64,000 nucleotides of DNA from Zygnema cylindricum (Eukaryota > Streptophyta > Zygnematophyceae > Zygnematales > Zygnemataceae): contig JBBHKE010001209.1 of NCBI GenBank assembly GCA_037447655.1, forward strand, positions 1 through 64,000, in the 5' to 3' direction. This document shows positions 1 to 12,455 of the stretch, piece by piece (the stretch's first letter is position 1; each line of letters begins with the position of its first letter). The position numbers and the translations under genes are program-made. The notes under the pieces were generated by a model, which saw only the letters and a list, made by a program, of their open reading frames with translations, was not told the DNA's origin and did not search any database.

Positions 1-503
1 TTTTATTTATATTTTACAAGTATTTATCGTTATTATATCTAGTATCTATTTCTCTTTTTTTTTTTTTTTTAATTTGTTCTTCAGATTTTTTTTCAAATTA
101 ATCTGAAAAAATTGTGTTTTTTTCAGCAGTCAAGTGTGTTAGGAATCAGTTTTTTTTAAGACATTTCTTTTCATAAATGTGATAATTATTTCCACAAAAT
201 AACGGGTTATTGACGTAAATTTAAATCTGAGCACGTTTTTTACATATCCGTTTAAATGTTTAAAAAACTGCTTTTTTATTAAGTTTGACTAAAAAATGTA
301 TTCTATTTGCCGCAGTTCAAATCATTTCAAAAAAGAAAAATAAATAAATAAATAAAATAATCAGTTCAAGTGTGCTGGTATTATGTATATATTATATATC
401 TTATATTGTTATTCATTTACTTTTTTCGTGGGGGGGTATGGTAAAATAGGAAAAATATTAAGACGGTGACGTTTTTTTTTATTTTTTTAATGGGTAATTG
501 CAG
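1..503 (+). other. Intron sequence upstream of the LUX-like GARP exon
   Basis: AT-rich DNA without a credible coding exon. It ends in a splice acceptor (ttgcag, to 503) that joins the GARP exon at 504, so it is most simply the 3' part of an intron whose upstream exons lie outside the window. No other feature is seen. Confidence 0.6.
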
Positions 504-2137
504 GGAAAATGTTGCGTCGCATTTGCAAAAATATCGTCTTTATTTGAAACGAATGCAGGTTTGTGTTTTTTTCCTTTCTTTCTAAACCTTTTCACCAAAT
601 TTCCTAAATCTTGAATTTGTTCAGAATTTTTGGAAACGTTTTGATCCCGCTTCTCTTTTCGGTTCCTTTTTCTTTTTTTCCTTCCTCATAAGCTTTTTTT
701 TTTTTGGGCTTTAAATTTGTCTTTTTTTTTTTTTTTTTTTCAAATGTCATTAACTGGATGCCGGAAAAAACCCCGAGGTTGTTTTTGTTCCTTGAATGGA
801 ATTTTTTTAAATTCTTCAGTATTTTCTGAATTTTTTTGAGAATACCATATGCTATAAAGGTGTAAAAAAAATTATTTTTATACTATTTTCTACTTCTGTA
901 TTATTATAATTTTCTAATGTCCATTATAATTTTAAATAATAACTTGTACAAGAATTAGTGTATATATATATTTTTGGTATAATATCGTATTTAATACCAC
1001 GATATCGGTCTAACATCGCTACAATGATAAATTGATATTTATCGAATTTGCCGATAAATATTAATATTGTGAAAACCAAAAATAATAAACCGGGTAGTAT
1101 TGATTAACTGATTGATAATTGTACCTCACTAAATACGTATATCCACAACAAACAGAAAATGTATCTCGACCAAATCTTGACCGGGCAATTTGATTGGCCC
1201 GGAATTCTGCGTAAAAACTCTGAAAATAAAAAAATCATAACTACAAAAGTCAAACATTTAGTGCCAGCGAATTTTTTCGTACAACAATTCAGTACGGAAA
1301 AGTGCAGTTTAATGTGCCGTACTGATTTTTTTTCTCTCGACGACTTCGAAACCAAATTGTTTTACTACGATGTTTCGCTATCACTATTAGTGTGGATGTT
1401 TTTATTTTTTTGCCACTTCAATGAACAAGAAAAGTCCACAGAAAAAAAAAAACAAATAAAAAAAACTGATATTTGTTTGGGGACGTTGAACCTTCGGATT
1501 ATTTTCGGATTATTTTCGGATTATTGACAATAACACACGGAAAAAAAATGAGTTTAAAAGCCGAAAAAATCTTTAATTAATGTTAATAGTCATACAAGGT
1601 GTACCAAGGGAATAATGCTTGCCTAACTTCTTATCACTTTTCCCTCTCCCTCTCCCTCTCTCTCCTTTTTTTTAACAGGGCCTCTCCAACGACGGTCCCT
1701 CTGCCTCCGACCAGCTTTTTGCCTCGACTCCTCTCCCTCCCTCCCTCTCCTCCTCCCACGCCCTCGCCCTCTATATGCCCTCCCATCCCGCGAACCACTC
1801 CCCCAATTTAAACCCTAATCTTAACCCCAATTTAAACCCCAATTTAAATCCTAATATGAACCCTAATATGAACCCTAACCTTAACCCTAATATGAACCCT
1901 AATATGGTTCCCAACATGGGTTCGAACCACGGGTTAAACCACGGTCATAGAGAGGATTTAAATTCGAGTTCGATGATTCCTTACGGAGGTTTTGAAAATT
2001 CGCATTATGGGGGAGGAGGAGGGGGAGGGAGAGGGGGGTCTGTACCTGGACGTGATTTCGGACCAGATTCACATTCGGAAAGACCGGGATCTCCGCCACA
2101 GCAGATTTTGAGTTTGTTTCCGAGTTCGGGGAAGTGA
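504..2137 (+). CDS. LUX-like: LUX/PCL1-like GARP (MYB-like) clock transcription factor, 3' part
   Basis: Two exons are visible. Exon 504-558 encodes the last helix of a GARP DNA-binding domain, including the SHLQKYR signature followed by LYLKRMQ. It is bounded by an AG acceptor and a GT donor. The intron 559-1678 is about 1.1 kb and AT-rich. Exon 1679-2137 continues in phase with [20 protein letters not shown], a run that is characteristic of LUX ARRHYTHMO/PCL1/BOA proteins rather than type-B response regulators. It then enters an Asn-Pro repeat (NPNL/NPNM units, about residues 45-80 of the exon), a Gly-rich stretch and ends at TGA 2135-2137. LUX proteins bind DNA in the evening complex with ELF3 and ELF4 and repress clock and growth genes at dusk. 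The N-terminus and most of the GARP domain lie upstream of the window. The Asn-Pro expansion appears lineage-specific. The exon junctions are inferred from phase and family similarity. Confidence 0.85.
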
Positions 2138-2480
2138 GAGGGAGAGGGAGGAGCAGGAGAAAGAGAGGGAGAGGGAGGAGGAGAGGGAGAAGGAGAGGGA
2201 GAGGGAGAGGGAGAGGGAGAGGGAGTAGGAAGGGAGGAAGAGGGAGAAGGAAAGGGAGAGGGAGGAGAGGGAAGAGGGAGATGGATTGGGAGGGGAGGAG
2301 GGGAAAGGAGGAGAAGAGGGAAGGGAGGAGGGCGAGGGAGTTGGAGAGGGAGGAGCAGGTGGAGAGGGAGTCGGAAGCGAGGGGGAGGAAGGAGGAGGTA
2401 AGGGAAGAGACAGGAAGGATTGGGGATCGGGAGAGAGAGGGTCGAGGAGGAGGAGAAGGAGAGAGGAGAGGGAGGTAGTG
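2138..2480 (+). repeat. Purine-only (GGAGAG)n-like tract in the LUX-like 3' UTR
   Basis: About 340 bases directly after the LUX-like stop codon are almost purely A and G, built from GGAGAG and GAGGAG units. Arg/Glu-rich and Pro/Ser-rich open frames across it are composition artefacts. The tract ends abruptly where T-rich DNA resumes at about 2485. Confidence 0.8.
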
Positions 2481-3929
2481 GAAGTTTTTTCGGAGACATT
2501 TTTTGAGGGATTTTTGGACGTTTCTAGGAAAGTTTTAACAGGTTTTTGTTCCTCAAAAGTTTTTTTCGGCTTTTCCCTGTCTCTCTTTAATCTTTTCCTT
2601 TTCTTTTTTTTTCCCTATCTCTCTCCTCCCCTCATTTTTTATGAAGGTTTCTGCTAGATTTATCCAAACTTTTTTTTTTTTGGGTTTTTTTTAAAAAGTG
2701 TCGGTTTAAGAGGTGGGATGGAAAATATCGGCTCGGAAATGTGGGTCTTGTTTTCCCACTCTATATTCTCTCCCCTTTTTTTTTCTTCCCTTTTTTTTTG
2801 TGACCCTTAGACACATTTTTTTTTCTCTTTTTTGGATATTTTTTTTTTTGGCGCCCAAATAAGAAAAGTGCATAAAGTAGAAAGGCTATGATATCTGGGA
2901 GTAAATACCTGAAAAAAACTGAGAAACTGCCCTGAAAAGAATTGTATTTGCCCGAAAAAAAAACTAACTGCCCGAAACAATGAATTGCAACTGCACGAAA
3001 AAAAGGAACTGCCCGGAAAAAAAGAACTGCCCGGTAAAATAACTGCTTGAAAAAAAAAACTTTCCGAAAAGAAAAGAAAAGCTACTAAGAAAAATTAAAT
3101 CTTAGCCTGTTTCCATTTATGTAATTTTTCGCAATGCTCGAATTGCGGAGGCATTTGGGTAAATAGAAGTAAAAAGTTTAAATTTGAAATTTGTACTGAT
3201 TTTTTGTTGTTTATTTTTTATTTGATTTTTTTTACCCTTTGAAAGTGGTTATTGATGGGAACAAAAGTTGGACTTTATTTTTTTATGACTTCTTATTTTG
3301 TTACTTTTATTTCTTTAGTTTATTTAAGTTTTATTTTTTCATATATTTTTTCTAGTGACGTTTTTCATCCACTAGGGTTAAGGAGAAATTGCAATATCTA
3401 TCAATTAAACGCTTTTTGATATATTTGAGTAAAACCGTTTTTATGTGTATAATAAACATTAAAATATTGGAATGTATAATGTATCAAAAATTTAGTTTTT
3501 TCTGTTCGGTAAGATTAAAATAATCATGAAAAACTAATAATAATTTAGTTTTTTCAAGTTCAATGTGACAACGATAATAGCTAAAAAAACTGTAAACCAC
3601 ACTTGAATACTAATATAATTAGGGCTTGATTGGTATGTAGTACAAATCGCTTCAAAAACAAAAAATGGAAAGGATATGTTTGAAATCTCCAATGGGTTGT
3701 ATCAAAAAGATAAATTCTAAATTTGAAATTTTATTTTGATGGTTAAATTTCCAACGTCATTTGTTCTTTTTGTTTTCTTTCTAAACATTGGAAAAATTAA
3801 TTAACTTCTCAACTTTAATTGTTTTTTGATTTTCCTGCCTTTTAAATATTGGAAAAAAATATTAGAAAAAACATAATATTTTCTAATGGTTAGTTCAGTA
3901 TAGCATCCAGTTTCTATGCTAGGGGGAGC
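2481..3929. other. Intergenic, no gene seen; contains a degenerate tandem repeat
   Basis: AT-rich sequence with long T runs. At about 2909-3075 a degenerate unit of roughly 17-20 bases (core aactgcccgaaaaaa) is repeated about eight times. Nothing else can be supported; the 3' end of the LUX-like transcript probably lies in the first part. Confidence 0.5.
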
Positions 3930-6357
3930 TGGTTTTGGAGCTTGGTATTGGCTCCACCTATTTTTTCACACCGCCCTCAGGTTCAAGCTTTGCCTCCCAA
4001 TCCACTTTCACTCTGCTCTCCATGCATGATGGTGGGATTCGCCCTATTGCCGTGGGAGAGGTTTTATATAGATTGGTGGCTTGTGCGATATGTCTCCAGC
4101 TCCAACCAGCTTTCCATGATTATTTCTCTCCTCATCAGTTTGGAGTGGCCACGAGAGGAGGTTGTGAGGCCGTGGTCCACGGGATTAGGCTTTGTTGGAT
4201 GTGCATCCGGATTGGTTGGTCCTTAAGGTCGACATTTCCAATGCCTTTCAATACGGTGGATCGTAACATGATTTTTTCGGAGCATATGGCGGCTCCATCC
4301 AATTGTCCAATTATTCCCCTTTGTAAGAGCTTTCTATTCTCTGACAAGCATCCTTTCTTTCTCGGCCGACGGTGATCTCATTCCTCTCTCCTCTGCGACT
4401 GGCACTCGCCAGGGAGACCCTCTTTGCGGATCTTTGTTCGCCCTCGCCCATTACCGAGCCCTTCGTGCTTCCGCAGCCACCTTCCGTTCTTGCCTTTTCC
4501 CTTCGGTTGTAGATGATACGCACATTATTGGGCCTAGAGAACAAGTCTTGTAGGCATATGATTTTTTCAATGAACGTTTAGCAGAACTCAACCTTTCAGT
4601 CCAACCTTCGAAGTGTGTTATTTGGTCTCCTCGGGATATTCCACCTTCCTTTACTCCCCCTCCTGGTTTTCAAACCCCTTCTCCCTCTGATGGCATTCGT
4701 GTGCTTGGTTGCCCCCTTGGTTCGGATACTTTCGTTTCCCAATTCCTTCATGATGCTTTACAATCAGATTTGGCCCAAGTGGATGACCTTCCTCTCCTTC
4801 CCGATCCCCAAGTGGCATTTGCTATGTTAACCAAGTGCTTTCCCCACCGCCCTTCTTACCTTACTCGTACTTCCCCTGCCACCTTGACGTTTGCTCCTCT
4901 CTCTCGGCTTTTGACGATCGCCTCATGGATGTCCTCCACACTCTGTTGGGTCGTGAAGCGTTCGATCGCGAGTCTAGGCCCACGGCCCGTATTCAGGCGT
5001 CCCTCCCTGTCTCTACTGAGGGGTTGGGTCTATTATCGACAGCTCGTGTTGCTCCAACTGCCCATTTGGGGAGTTGGCGCCTTATTGCCTCTACTCTTGT
5101 TTCCCATTTCTTGGCTGGGGACACCCCCGTTCTAGCTCTCGTTGTCCCTCGGGTTTCGGACGGTGTGTTCGCCTTCCAGTCTTTATTGAACGCATCACGT
5201 TCTCTTCCTCCCCATGCCCTGTTGGATGTGCCGATTCTCTCCACCCTAGTTACAAAATCCGTTGAGCGTGTCCAAGAATCGATTTCCAATCGGGTTGTCG
5301 CCGCCATAAAATCTAAGCTTCTCGAGGCGCTTCCCCCTGATTCTTCGTGTGCCCGTCTTCTGTCTTGTGGTGGACCTGATTATGGGTCTTGACTTTTCGC
5401 TACACCAATTTTGTCCACTCTCCGATTCTCACCAACTCTGTTCACCACCGCCCTCCGGTTTCGCCTTGGCCTCCCCCATCCTCTTTTATTTGGCTCTCTT
5501 GTTCGTGCATGTGGGCGCGTCCTTGGCCCCGATGGTGTCCATTTGCTTCATTGCTCATATGGGGGGGATTTGATCCAAGCCCACGACACTATTCGCGATG
5601 CCGTTGCGACTATCGCTTCAAAGGGGAGCTTTTCTGTGCGTCGGGAGGTTTCTCGTATTATTCCCAAGCGTCGGATCAATGTTGTTTTGCTTGATGGTGC
5701 CCGTCGCATCTTCGGTGATATTGTTTTGGCTAACCCTACTTCAGTTACAGTTGTTGGTTAGGCGGCTCGACATGTTGGGGTGGCGGCTTGTGATGTCGCT
5801 AAGGCGAAGGAGCCTGATTATGCCTACCGGGACCCTATGGATGACTTTATTCCGATGGCGGTCGAGATCTTTAGTTATCTAGGTGTTACAATGGACGAGT
5901 TCCTCCGTACTTGCGCTCGACGTGCTTTCGAGCGATGAGGACCAGGGAGCCCTCCTCCTTCGCTCCTTAATTCTTTTTATCGTCAACGCTTATCTATGGC
6001 TTTACAACGAGTGCAAGCTTATATTCTCCTCCGATCGGCTGTTGCGGCTATGGATCGTCGCCGGGTTCCAGAACTCCCTAAACGTGCTCCCCCGGGATGG
6101 GGGGGCTTACGTGGTTGCTTTTCGTAGTTATTTAACTGGGTTGGGGTTGTAGTTTTTTTTTTGTCAGTTGCCGTGCCTTTCATTTTGAGTTTGGTTGATT
6201 TTATTTTCCTTGTTGTTGTTTTCTTTTTGTTTTTGTTTTGCTGTTATTTTATTCCCCTGTTGGTAGTTTATTCCCCTTTTGGTAGTTTATGCCACCGGTT
6301 TTGTACCCCTAGACTCAGATGGTTTACCATCGTGCTTTTGAATTTAACTTGTTGAGA
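3930..6357 (+). mobile_element. Decayed non-LTR retrotransposon with RT and a C-terminal endonuclease-like region
   Basis: Broken frames spell out a reverse transcriptase. RPIAVGEVLYRLVA (about 4035-4080) is an RT finger motif. VDISNAFNTVDR (about 4220-4263, another frame) carries the palm motif A Asp. VVDDTHIIGP (about 4506-4535) is the palm DD motif. A conserved block beginning LPVSTEGLGLLSTARVA lies at about 5000-5050. The C-terminal section (5411-6150) has a Cys/His cluster (LLHCSYGG followed by QAHD) and then INVVLLDGARRIFGDIVLA. This resembles the C-terminal region that follows RT in some plant and protist retroelements and could be a restriction-like endonuclease fold; that assignment is inference. 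Several frameshifts and stops make it inactive. The 3' tail, 6150-6357, recurs at 20.8, 57.8 and 58.0 kb and so defines the element's 3' end. No 5' end or target duplication was found. Confidence 0.75.
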
Positions 6358-6392
6358 AATAGCGATACAAGGTGTAGCGATACAAGATGTAG

Positions 6393-6589
6393 TACACATC
6401 GCTATAAGTGTTCAAAACATCTTTTCTCCGTACACGCCTGTCAAATTTTTAAATCTGACGGTTGTGATTGAAAGCCAAGATTCTCACCTTACCATTGGCG
6501 TTCTCCATGTGAAAATCTGAAATGTGTGTACGGAGAAAATATGTTTTAATTGGCCAAAAAAATATGAACACTAATAGCGATACAGTGTA
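6393..6589. mobile_element. Short inverted-repeat element (MITE), TACAC...GTGTA family
   Basis: About 197 bp. The left end (TACACatcGCTATAAGTG) is inverted at the right end (cactaatagcgatacagtgta). Internally, cttttctccgtacac on the left pairs with gtgtacggagaaaata on the right, so most of the element can fold. No coding capacity. Related copies lie at 11499 and 15751. Confidence 0.7.
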
Positions 6590-8456
6590 CCATCACACCA
6601 AAAACCATCTGCGATATACCGATTCCAGCTTAAAACGTCAAAAATGCGCGTCGAAAACTTAGGACTTGGGAGTTGCCGATCGGACATAATACGGCGGCGT
6701 CAATAATATGAGTGCCGATTGGACGGTCAGGATGAACTCGAACCTGTCGCGCTCTAAACTGACCGTTAACGCTTATTAAGTGAAAATCGAGGCCAAAACC
6801 TTTCGGCGCCAAACCTATAAAAAGGTGCAAGGCGGCCTTCGATGTTTTTATTTTGTTTAGTTGTCAAATGCTTTTCTTCCTATGTTTCGACTGTTCCAAG
6901 GGTCTTGCATGCATAGATCGCCACGTCAAAAAGTTTTAGAGGAACAAGAGGTCGCCACGTGTATAGATGTAGAGTAACAAGAGGTCGCCACGTGTACAGT
7001 TGTAACGGAACATTTTGGAGGTTTTGGCATGGAGATTGTAAGGTGCGACGTCAGCATGATTTTCTTGAAGAATTGTGGAAAAATTCATGCGTTATTTTTG
7101 TTGTTTTTTTTCCATGTGACATTATTGTAATTTTTATTTTTATTTTGATTGCAAGTTGTTATCTAATTGAAGTTATAAGGCTTAAAGCTCTTCAGTTTTC
7201 GGCTAATTTGTGAATTTTCAATAAGGTTTTTGTTTTTTAGGAGAAAAATATAAGCGGAGATTGATCATTTTTTACAATTTTATGTCACTAACTTGAGGAA
7301 TCGTCTATTTATTTACTTGTTGGGGCTTATTTTTTGTTTACATATTATTCTCTGGTCGAATGCATTCAAACTTATACACCTAATTTAGTGTGGGGAACCA
7401 ATGTTCAGCTATTTGTGTTTCTTTTTTCTTATTTTTTAGGCAGTTTTTGTGTTTGTAACCTTTGCTACAATAATGATGTCAATTCATGTTATGTCAATTT
7501 ATAGAATAGGCTTAGCATATAATGAAACGGAAAATGCAAGCAACTCTTTTGAAATTTAAGAAGATACTCTTCCTGTTGTTGCATTTATGGTTTGACATAC
7601 ATAGAAAAAAAATTGAAAAAAAACCCCTTAAAAACCCTTAAAAACCCAAAAAACCCTAAAAAACCCTAAACACCAAAGAAACCCAATTCTGCTTTACGCA
7701 ACAACAGGAGTATTTGTATATGCAGGAGTATCTGCTCTGCTTTTTTATTATTATTATTATAAAAAATGCTCATGAAACCAAAAGTGGTGTTGGGTTCTTA
7801 AAGAAGTTTAATCTTCCTCTTGATATTTTGACAGTAATCTAAACCATTTACTATGCGCTTCGGTAGACTTTTAAGGACAAATATACTCTTATAAAGACAA
7901 ATATACTCTTTACAATTCGAAGTAATACTTGGTAGATTCTACTGAATGTATGCTCCAGGAGGCAATGATATAATAACAGTATTCATTGTTGCAATAAAAA
8001 ACCAGAAATGTATACAAATAAATAAATGAAAACCAAAAACTAGGTTTTTTCAGAAAATGAAAAAAAATAACAATTTCACGCAATGAATAAATACACGAAT
8101 ACCAAAAATTAGGTTTTTCAGATTTTTTGTCTAATATCAAAGAGAAAATATAGTAGAAAAACAAACAAAAAATTAAAATAAATTGAAAAAAATGAAATAA
8201 AATTACGTTAAAGAAAAAAAAGTAAAAAAAAAAACAAAAAAGTAGATGAATAAATGAACGAAAACCAAAAACTATAAAAAATGAGAAAATAATAAAAAAA
8301 GACACAAATAAACGATAAATTATCGTTTCAATGGTATTTTTTTCAATTTTTTCGATTTCTTCGAAAATTAACTTTTTTCGTCTTCACAGATAAACCTACC
8401 TGTCATAACTCTTTCTTGCGGTAGAGATTAATCCTGACAGGCTTTCAAGTGCCTCC
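6590..8456. other. Intergenic, no gene seen; G-box repeats and AT-rich DNA
   Basis: At about 6910-7000 a roughly 33-base unit containing gtcgccacgtgta occurs twice intact and once degenerate, giving two CACGTG G-boxes at about 6954 and 6987. From 7020 to 8340 the sequence is AT-rich with homopolymers, including runs of aaaaccctaaa at about 7620-7670. Open frames are AT artefacts. Confidence 0.5.
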
Positions 8457-10736
8457 ATGGCACCATTTTCTAGCTTTCGAGCCTCTCGTTTTACTGGGAG
8501 GGAGAGAGGCATCTCCACTAATTTTCCAGTCTTAGTACCCTTTTTTCTTGAGTACTCCAACGAAGGCTCAAAAGCTTTGTTGAAGGGACCCTCTTTTTTT
8601 CTTGGGTCGGAAAGAATGACCAGAGAATTAGGGCAGAAAAAAAAAGTAAGCCAATGAAGGCGTCGGTTTCGACTGGTCCGAGGGATTCGACCAATGAAGA
8701 AGATAAACAGGCGATCGAGTCTGTTTTTTAGAAGATAAAAAAATGGAATTTAATTGAAGATGAAAATGTGGTTCAGATTCTAGAATCTTCGATGGAATCT
8801 GTGCTTATAAGATGGCCTCGTGAAATAAATGAGGTGACCTTTGTGCTATCCTTAAGAATATTAGAGATGTGAATCTGGCATTAAAGGTTCTTCATTGGGC
8901 CGCCGGCTGGTTTAACCTTATTATAGCAAATTTAACACACTACAGCATTTTGTTACGAAAATGTAGGGAAAATGGTGATATGGAAAATGCAAGTCGTATT
9001 TGGAGGGAGAGGAAAGAGTACGGTAGTAAACTGGATATGGGGACATACAACAACATTGCACTAGTCATGTATAATTCAGGTAGGGTTGACTTAGCTCTGA
9101 ATGTCTTTCAGAAAATGAAACAAGCTGGTTTTAATCCCAATGGGGTCACATACAGCATCTTGATAGAGGCATTGGGAAACTAAGGCAAGGAGAAAGAGGC
9201 ATTATCAATATTTTAGGTGATGAAACTCGCTGGGATAAAGCCAAAGAAAAATACTTTCAGTTCATTCAGTACATTTATAGATGTGTTGGAGAAAAAAGGC
9301 AGGAGGGAGGAGGTATTTTATGTGTTTAAATAAATGACTCAAGCAGGGGTGAACCCGGGGAAGGCGACATTTGTCATGGTTATAAAGATGTAGGAAGGGC
9401 TGGTATAGTTGATGAGGCTTGGTGTTGTTTTGGGAAATTAAAGAAAAGTGAATTAAATGCAGATGTAAGCGACTACGTTGATATGATTGACATTCTAGGA
9501 AGAAATGGGAAAGTTCAAGAAGCCTATAGCCTTTTTAAAGAGATGAGGAAATTTGGGTTGTCACCGGATGCGAGGAAATGTCACAACTTAGTAAAAGTCA
9601 TGTGCGAGTCAGGTAGGGTTGACTTGGGAGTGACTTTGCTCAAAAAAATGGACCAATCAGGGAGCAAGCCTGATGTTGTGATGTACAAAATTATTGTGGA
9701 CAAGACGGTAAAGGAAAACAAGGTGGAGGCAGGTTTACGTATTTTAAATGAGATGGAACATAATGGGCTACCAGCCCGCGAGCTTACCTACAACACACTT
9801 ATGGATGTGTTGGGAAAGGCTGGTACGGTTAATGAGGTTTTACTTATGCTGGATAAGATGAAACAAGCCGGTTTTAAGACCAAGAAAGAGGTATATCACG
9901 TAGTGTTAGAAAAGTTAAAAATGGCAGGAAGGGCTTCAGAAGTTTTGATGATATTTGAGAAGATGGAATATGATGGTGTGAAAATAGACGAGTCCAGTTA
10001 CCATTCAGTTATCAATATGTTGGTAATGATGGGTAGAGTTGAGGAGGTTGTTCAAAACTTTGAGAAGATGAAACAAGCTGGTTTCAAGCCAAACAAGGTG
10101 ACCTACAATGTGTTGTTGAATGTTTTAGAAAATGCAGGCGAGTTAAAAGAGGCTTTATCGACATTCAAAGAGATGAAACTTGTGGGGCTGGATCCAAGTA
10201 CAAAAACATTTAACAAATTGATAAAGCTATTGGGGAATGCTGGATTGGTCGAAGAGGCTTTGAATGTCTTTAGGCATAGAGAGTATTTTGATGTAAGTGT
10301 TGACACAATGACCTTTAATGTCATAATTCGAGGTTTGGGAAAGGCAGGACGAGTTGAAAGAGCCCTGAACCTCTTCAAACAGATGAAAAAGGTGGGATTG
10401 TCACCAAATGTTAAAACCTTCGATGTTGTTATCGATATGTTGACGAAGGCCAAAAAAGTGGATGAAGCTTTGGTAATTTTTCAACAAATAAAAAAAAATG
10501 GAGAGGGAAGTGAGGGGAGAGCTGGTATAAAAGCCTTCAACTTTATGATAAATGAGTCAGCCAAGCACGGGCGGCTTGACGAGGCTCTTCATATGTTGGA
10601 AAAAATTGTTGAAGCTGGAGTGCAACCTGACCATACAACATTAAATGTGGTTAAAAATGCTTTGTTAAAAAAAAGGAAGTGGGGTAAAGTGTCTTCACTC
10701 CTTAGAGCTGTGAATAATTCTGCATCATCAGCGTAG
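8457..10736 (+). pseudogene. P-class pentatricopeptide repeat (PPR) gene, disrupted 5' half
   Basis: The last 417 codons (9483-10736) are open and contain about eleven 35-residue P-type PPR motifs, with typical starts such as LTYNTLMDVLGKAG and VTYNVLLNVLENAG, and end at a TAG after the Ser/Ala-rich tail. PPR proteins of this class bind organelle RNA, one base per repeat. The 5' half is broken. Repeats continue upstream through 8869-9183, but that stretch ends in a stop (9181-9183), a TAG and a TAA follow in the same frame at about 9214 and 9329, and a frameshift falls at about 9390. Further upstream, PPR-leader-like sequence (KWNLIEDENVVQIL, about 8740) is in yet another frame behind a TAG. 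Four or more lesions argue for a pseudogene. A shortened protein starting at 9483 would lack a transit peptide. No intron is needed to explain it. Confidence 0.8.
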
Positions 10737-10880
10737 TGTCGATTTTGAATTCAATGTACAAATGAATATTGCCAAGAAAATTCTAAATTGATACCGTTAA
10801 CGATTGCGTAGTGTCGATTTTGAATTCAATGTACAAATGAATATTGCCAAGAAAATTCTAAATTGATACCGTTAACGATT
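10731..10880. repeat. Perfect 75-bp tandem duplication at the PPR 3' end
   Basis: Copies 10731-10805 and 10806-10880 are identical by eye. The first copy includes the end of the PPR reading frame and its stop, so the duplication occurred at the 3' boundary. The absence of differences suggests it is recent. Confidence 0.9.
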
Positions 10881-11498
10881 AGTTACCGTCTGTTTGTTAA
10901 GTTGGGAACTGATAAACAAATAAATTCCTAACCGTTTTTGTAACCATTTTCAGTACTTTGAATAAAGTGATACATTTCTCAAATGCGTAAATAGACCATC
11001 TACATCTGAGTATATGCTTAAAAAAAGGGATGCTACCTGTCAAATTTCCACAGATAGATTAAATTTCTTTATAGCTACACATTTTGGGATACAAACTGTT
11101 TCTTACTAGATTTTGGTACTAGAAAGTATTTAGATCTTCTTCCAAAAACATCTTCTTGCAAAAACTGTTAGGATATGAAAATTTGTTGTTGTATTTTTGC
11201 GCTCTTTGTTTAGTATAAATCAAAAGCAAGATGCATTTTTTGGAGTTTGCCTCCACACTATATTGCCCATCGTTATGAGAGTTGGTAAATTCCTAGAGTT
11301 AGCACTTTATTAGAAATAACCGTATTAAATCATCTTTTGCCACGTGGCTCATAGTGCGCCGCTTGAATAAATAGTTTTATCACCACTCATCTATAATTTT
11401 GGGTCACAATAACACTACCTCAAATTAGAATGATGAGCTATGATGAGCTTTTCATGGAGTATCTAAGACCATTTTGGTTTGTATTTGATTTGGACAAT

Positions 11499-11690
11499 AC
11501 ACTGTATCGCTATACCTGTTAACATTTTCAGGTTTTCTTGGCCACTTAAAATATTTTTTCTCCGTACACACTTGTCGGATTGTGTAACCGACGATTGCGA
11601 TTGAAAGAAAAAATTCACCTTTCGATTGGCGGTCTCCAATTGAAAATCGGACAAGTGTGTACGAAGGCAAAGTAAACAAATGAAAAATTC
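11499..11690. mobile_element. MITE, TACACTGTATCGCTAT family
   Basis: The left end TACACTGTATCGCTAT matches the inverted end of the 6393 element. Internally tttctccgtacacacttgt is mirrored by acaagtgtgtacgaagg. The right terminus is less clear than in the 6.4-kb copy. No coding capacity. Confidence 0.6.
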
Positions 11691-12455
11691 AATGTTAACT
11701 TGAGCATCAAAAACCTAAAGAAATCTAACAATAATGACTACCCTCAAAGGGAGAACCTGCGGCAGCAAAGTACATGGATCATTTTGGCAAAGAGCGACAA
11801 TAATTATGTTGAGAGGGGATGTGTGTCGTTTATGATTAAATGGATCAATAATCACAAAAGATGACATAACTTATTTTTATAAGTCTTGAAAGTGGGCTAA
11901 AGTAAATGCTTAAAAGGTGCCTTTAAACCATCATTTAGGTGGGTGCCAACCGTGGGTTATAAGGTGGCAACCTCACTCAAGGGACCTCGACGAGGAAATA
12001 TGAGAGAGGTCTATTTGGAATAAAAGCAAATGCGAATTAGAATTGTTGGTTTCTAAGTGACGGCGGTGTCTGAGCCTCGAAAATAACATTTCGGTTTACT
12101 CCATTGGATTAGCCATATCTAACTATAACATCACTCAACCAAGGTGTAGATCCAAATGAGCTCACACACTATTACCAATTGCCTCCTAACCCTCATTAGT
12201 AGCAACTAGAAACAAGTGCGTGGAAAATGAGGTAATAAATAAGGCTTTACTACTAAATTAGCTTCATAATGTAAAATAGTGAATGTGTCTAAGTGGCTCG
12301 TGAAAATCTTCCTTTAGAATTTTTTGTTTTGGAAAATCTTCAAATGTTGACCAAAATTTTACATAAACAATCAGCTTGTGACACGATTCCATGGACATGT
12401 GTCACAGACATTTTAAAATACTAGGAAAAACGAAATCACTACCTAACCGTGAATC
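11691..12455. other. Intergenic, nothing recognised
   Basis: Mixed-composition sequence without a credible open frame, repeat or RNA gene. The right end abuts the LTR of the first copia element. Confidence 0.4.

Noticed and set aside
1159-1527. 122-residue ORF in the LUX-like intron
   Set aside because: AT-rich with Lys/Phe-type codons only; it lies inside an intron defined by two in-phase exons.
2005-2657. Pro/Ser-rich and Arg/Glu-rich ORFs after the LUX-like gene
   Set aside because: Produced by the purine-only tract on both strands; no family signal.
7615-7675. Interstitial telomere
   Set aside because: Only a few irregular ccctaaa units in A-rich DNA.
9181-9331. U-to-C RNA editing as an explanation for the PPR stops
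   Set aside because: Such editing is known in organelles of some plants, not in nuclear mRNAs, and a frameshift would remain.
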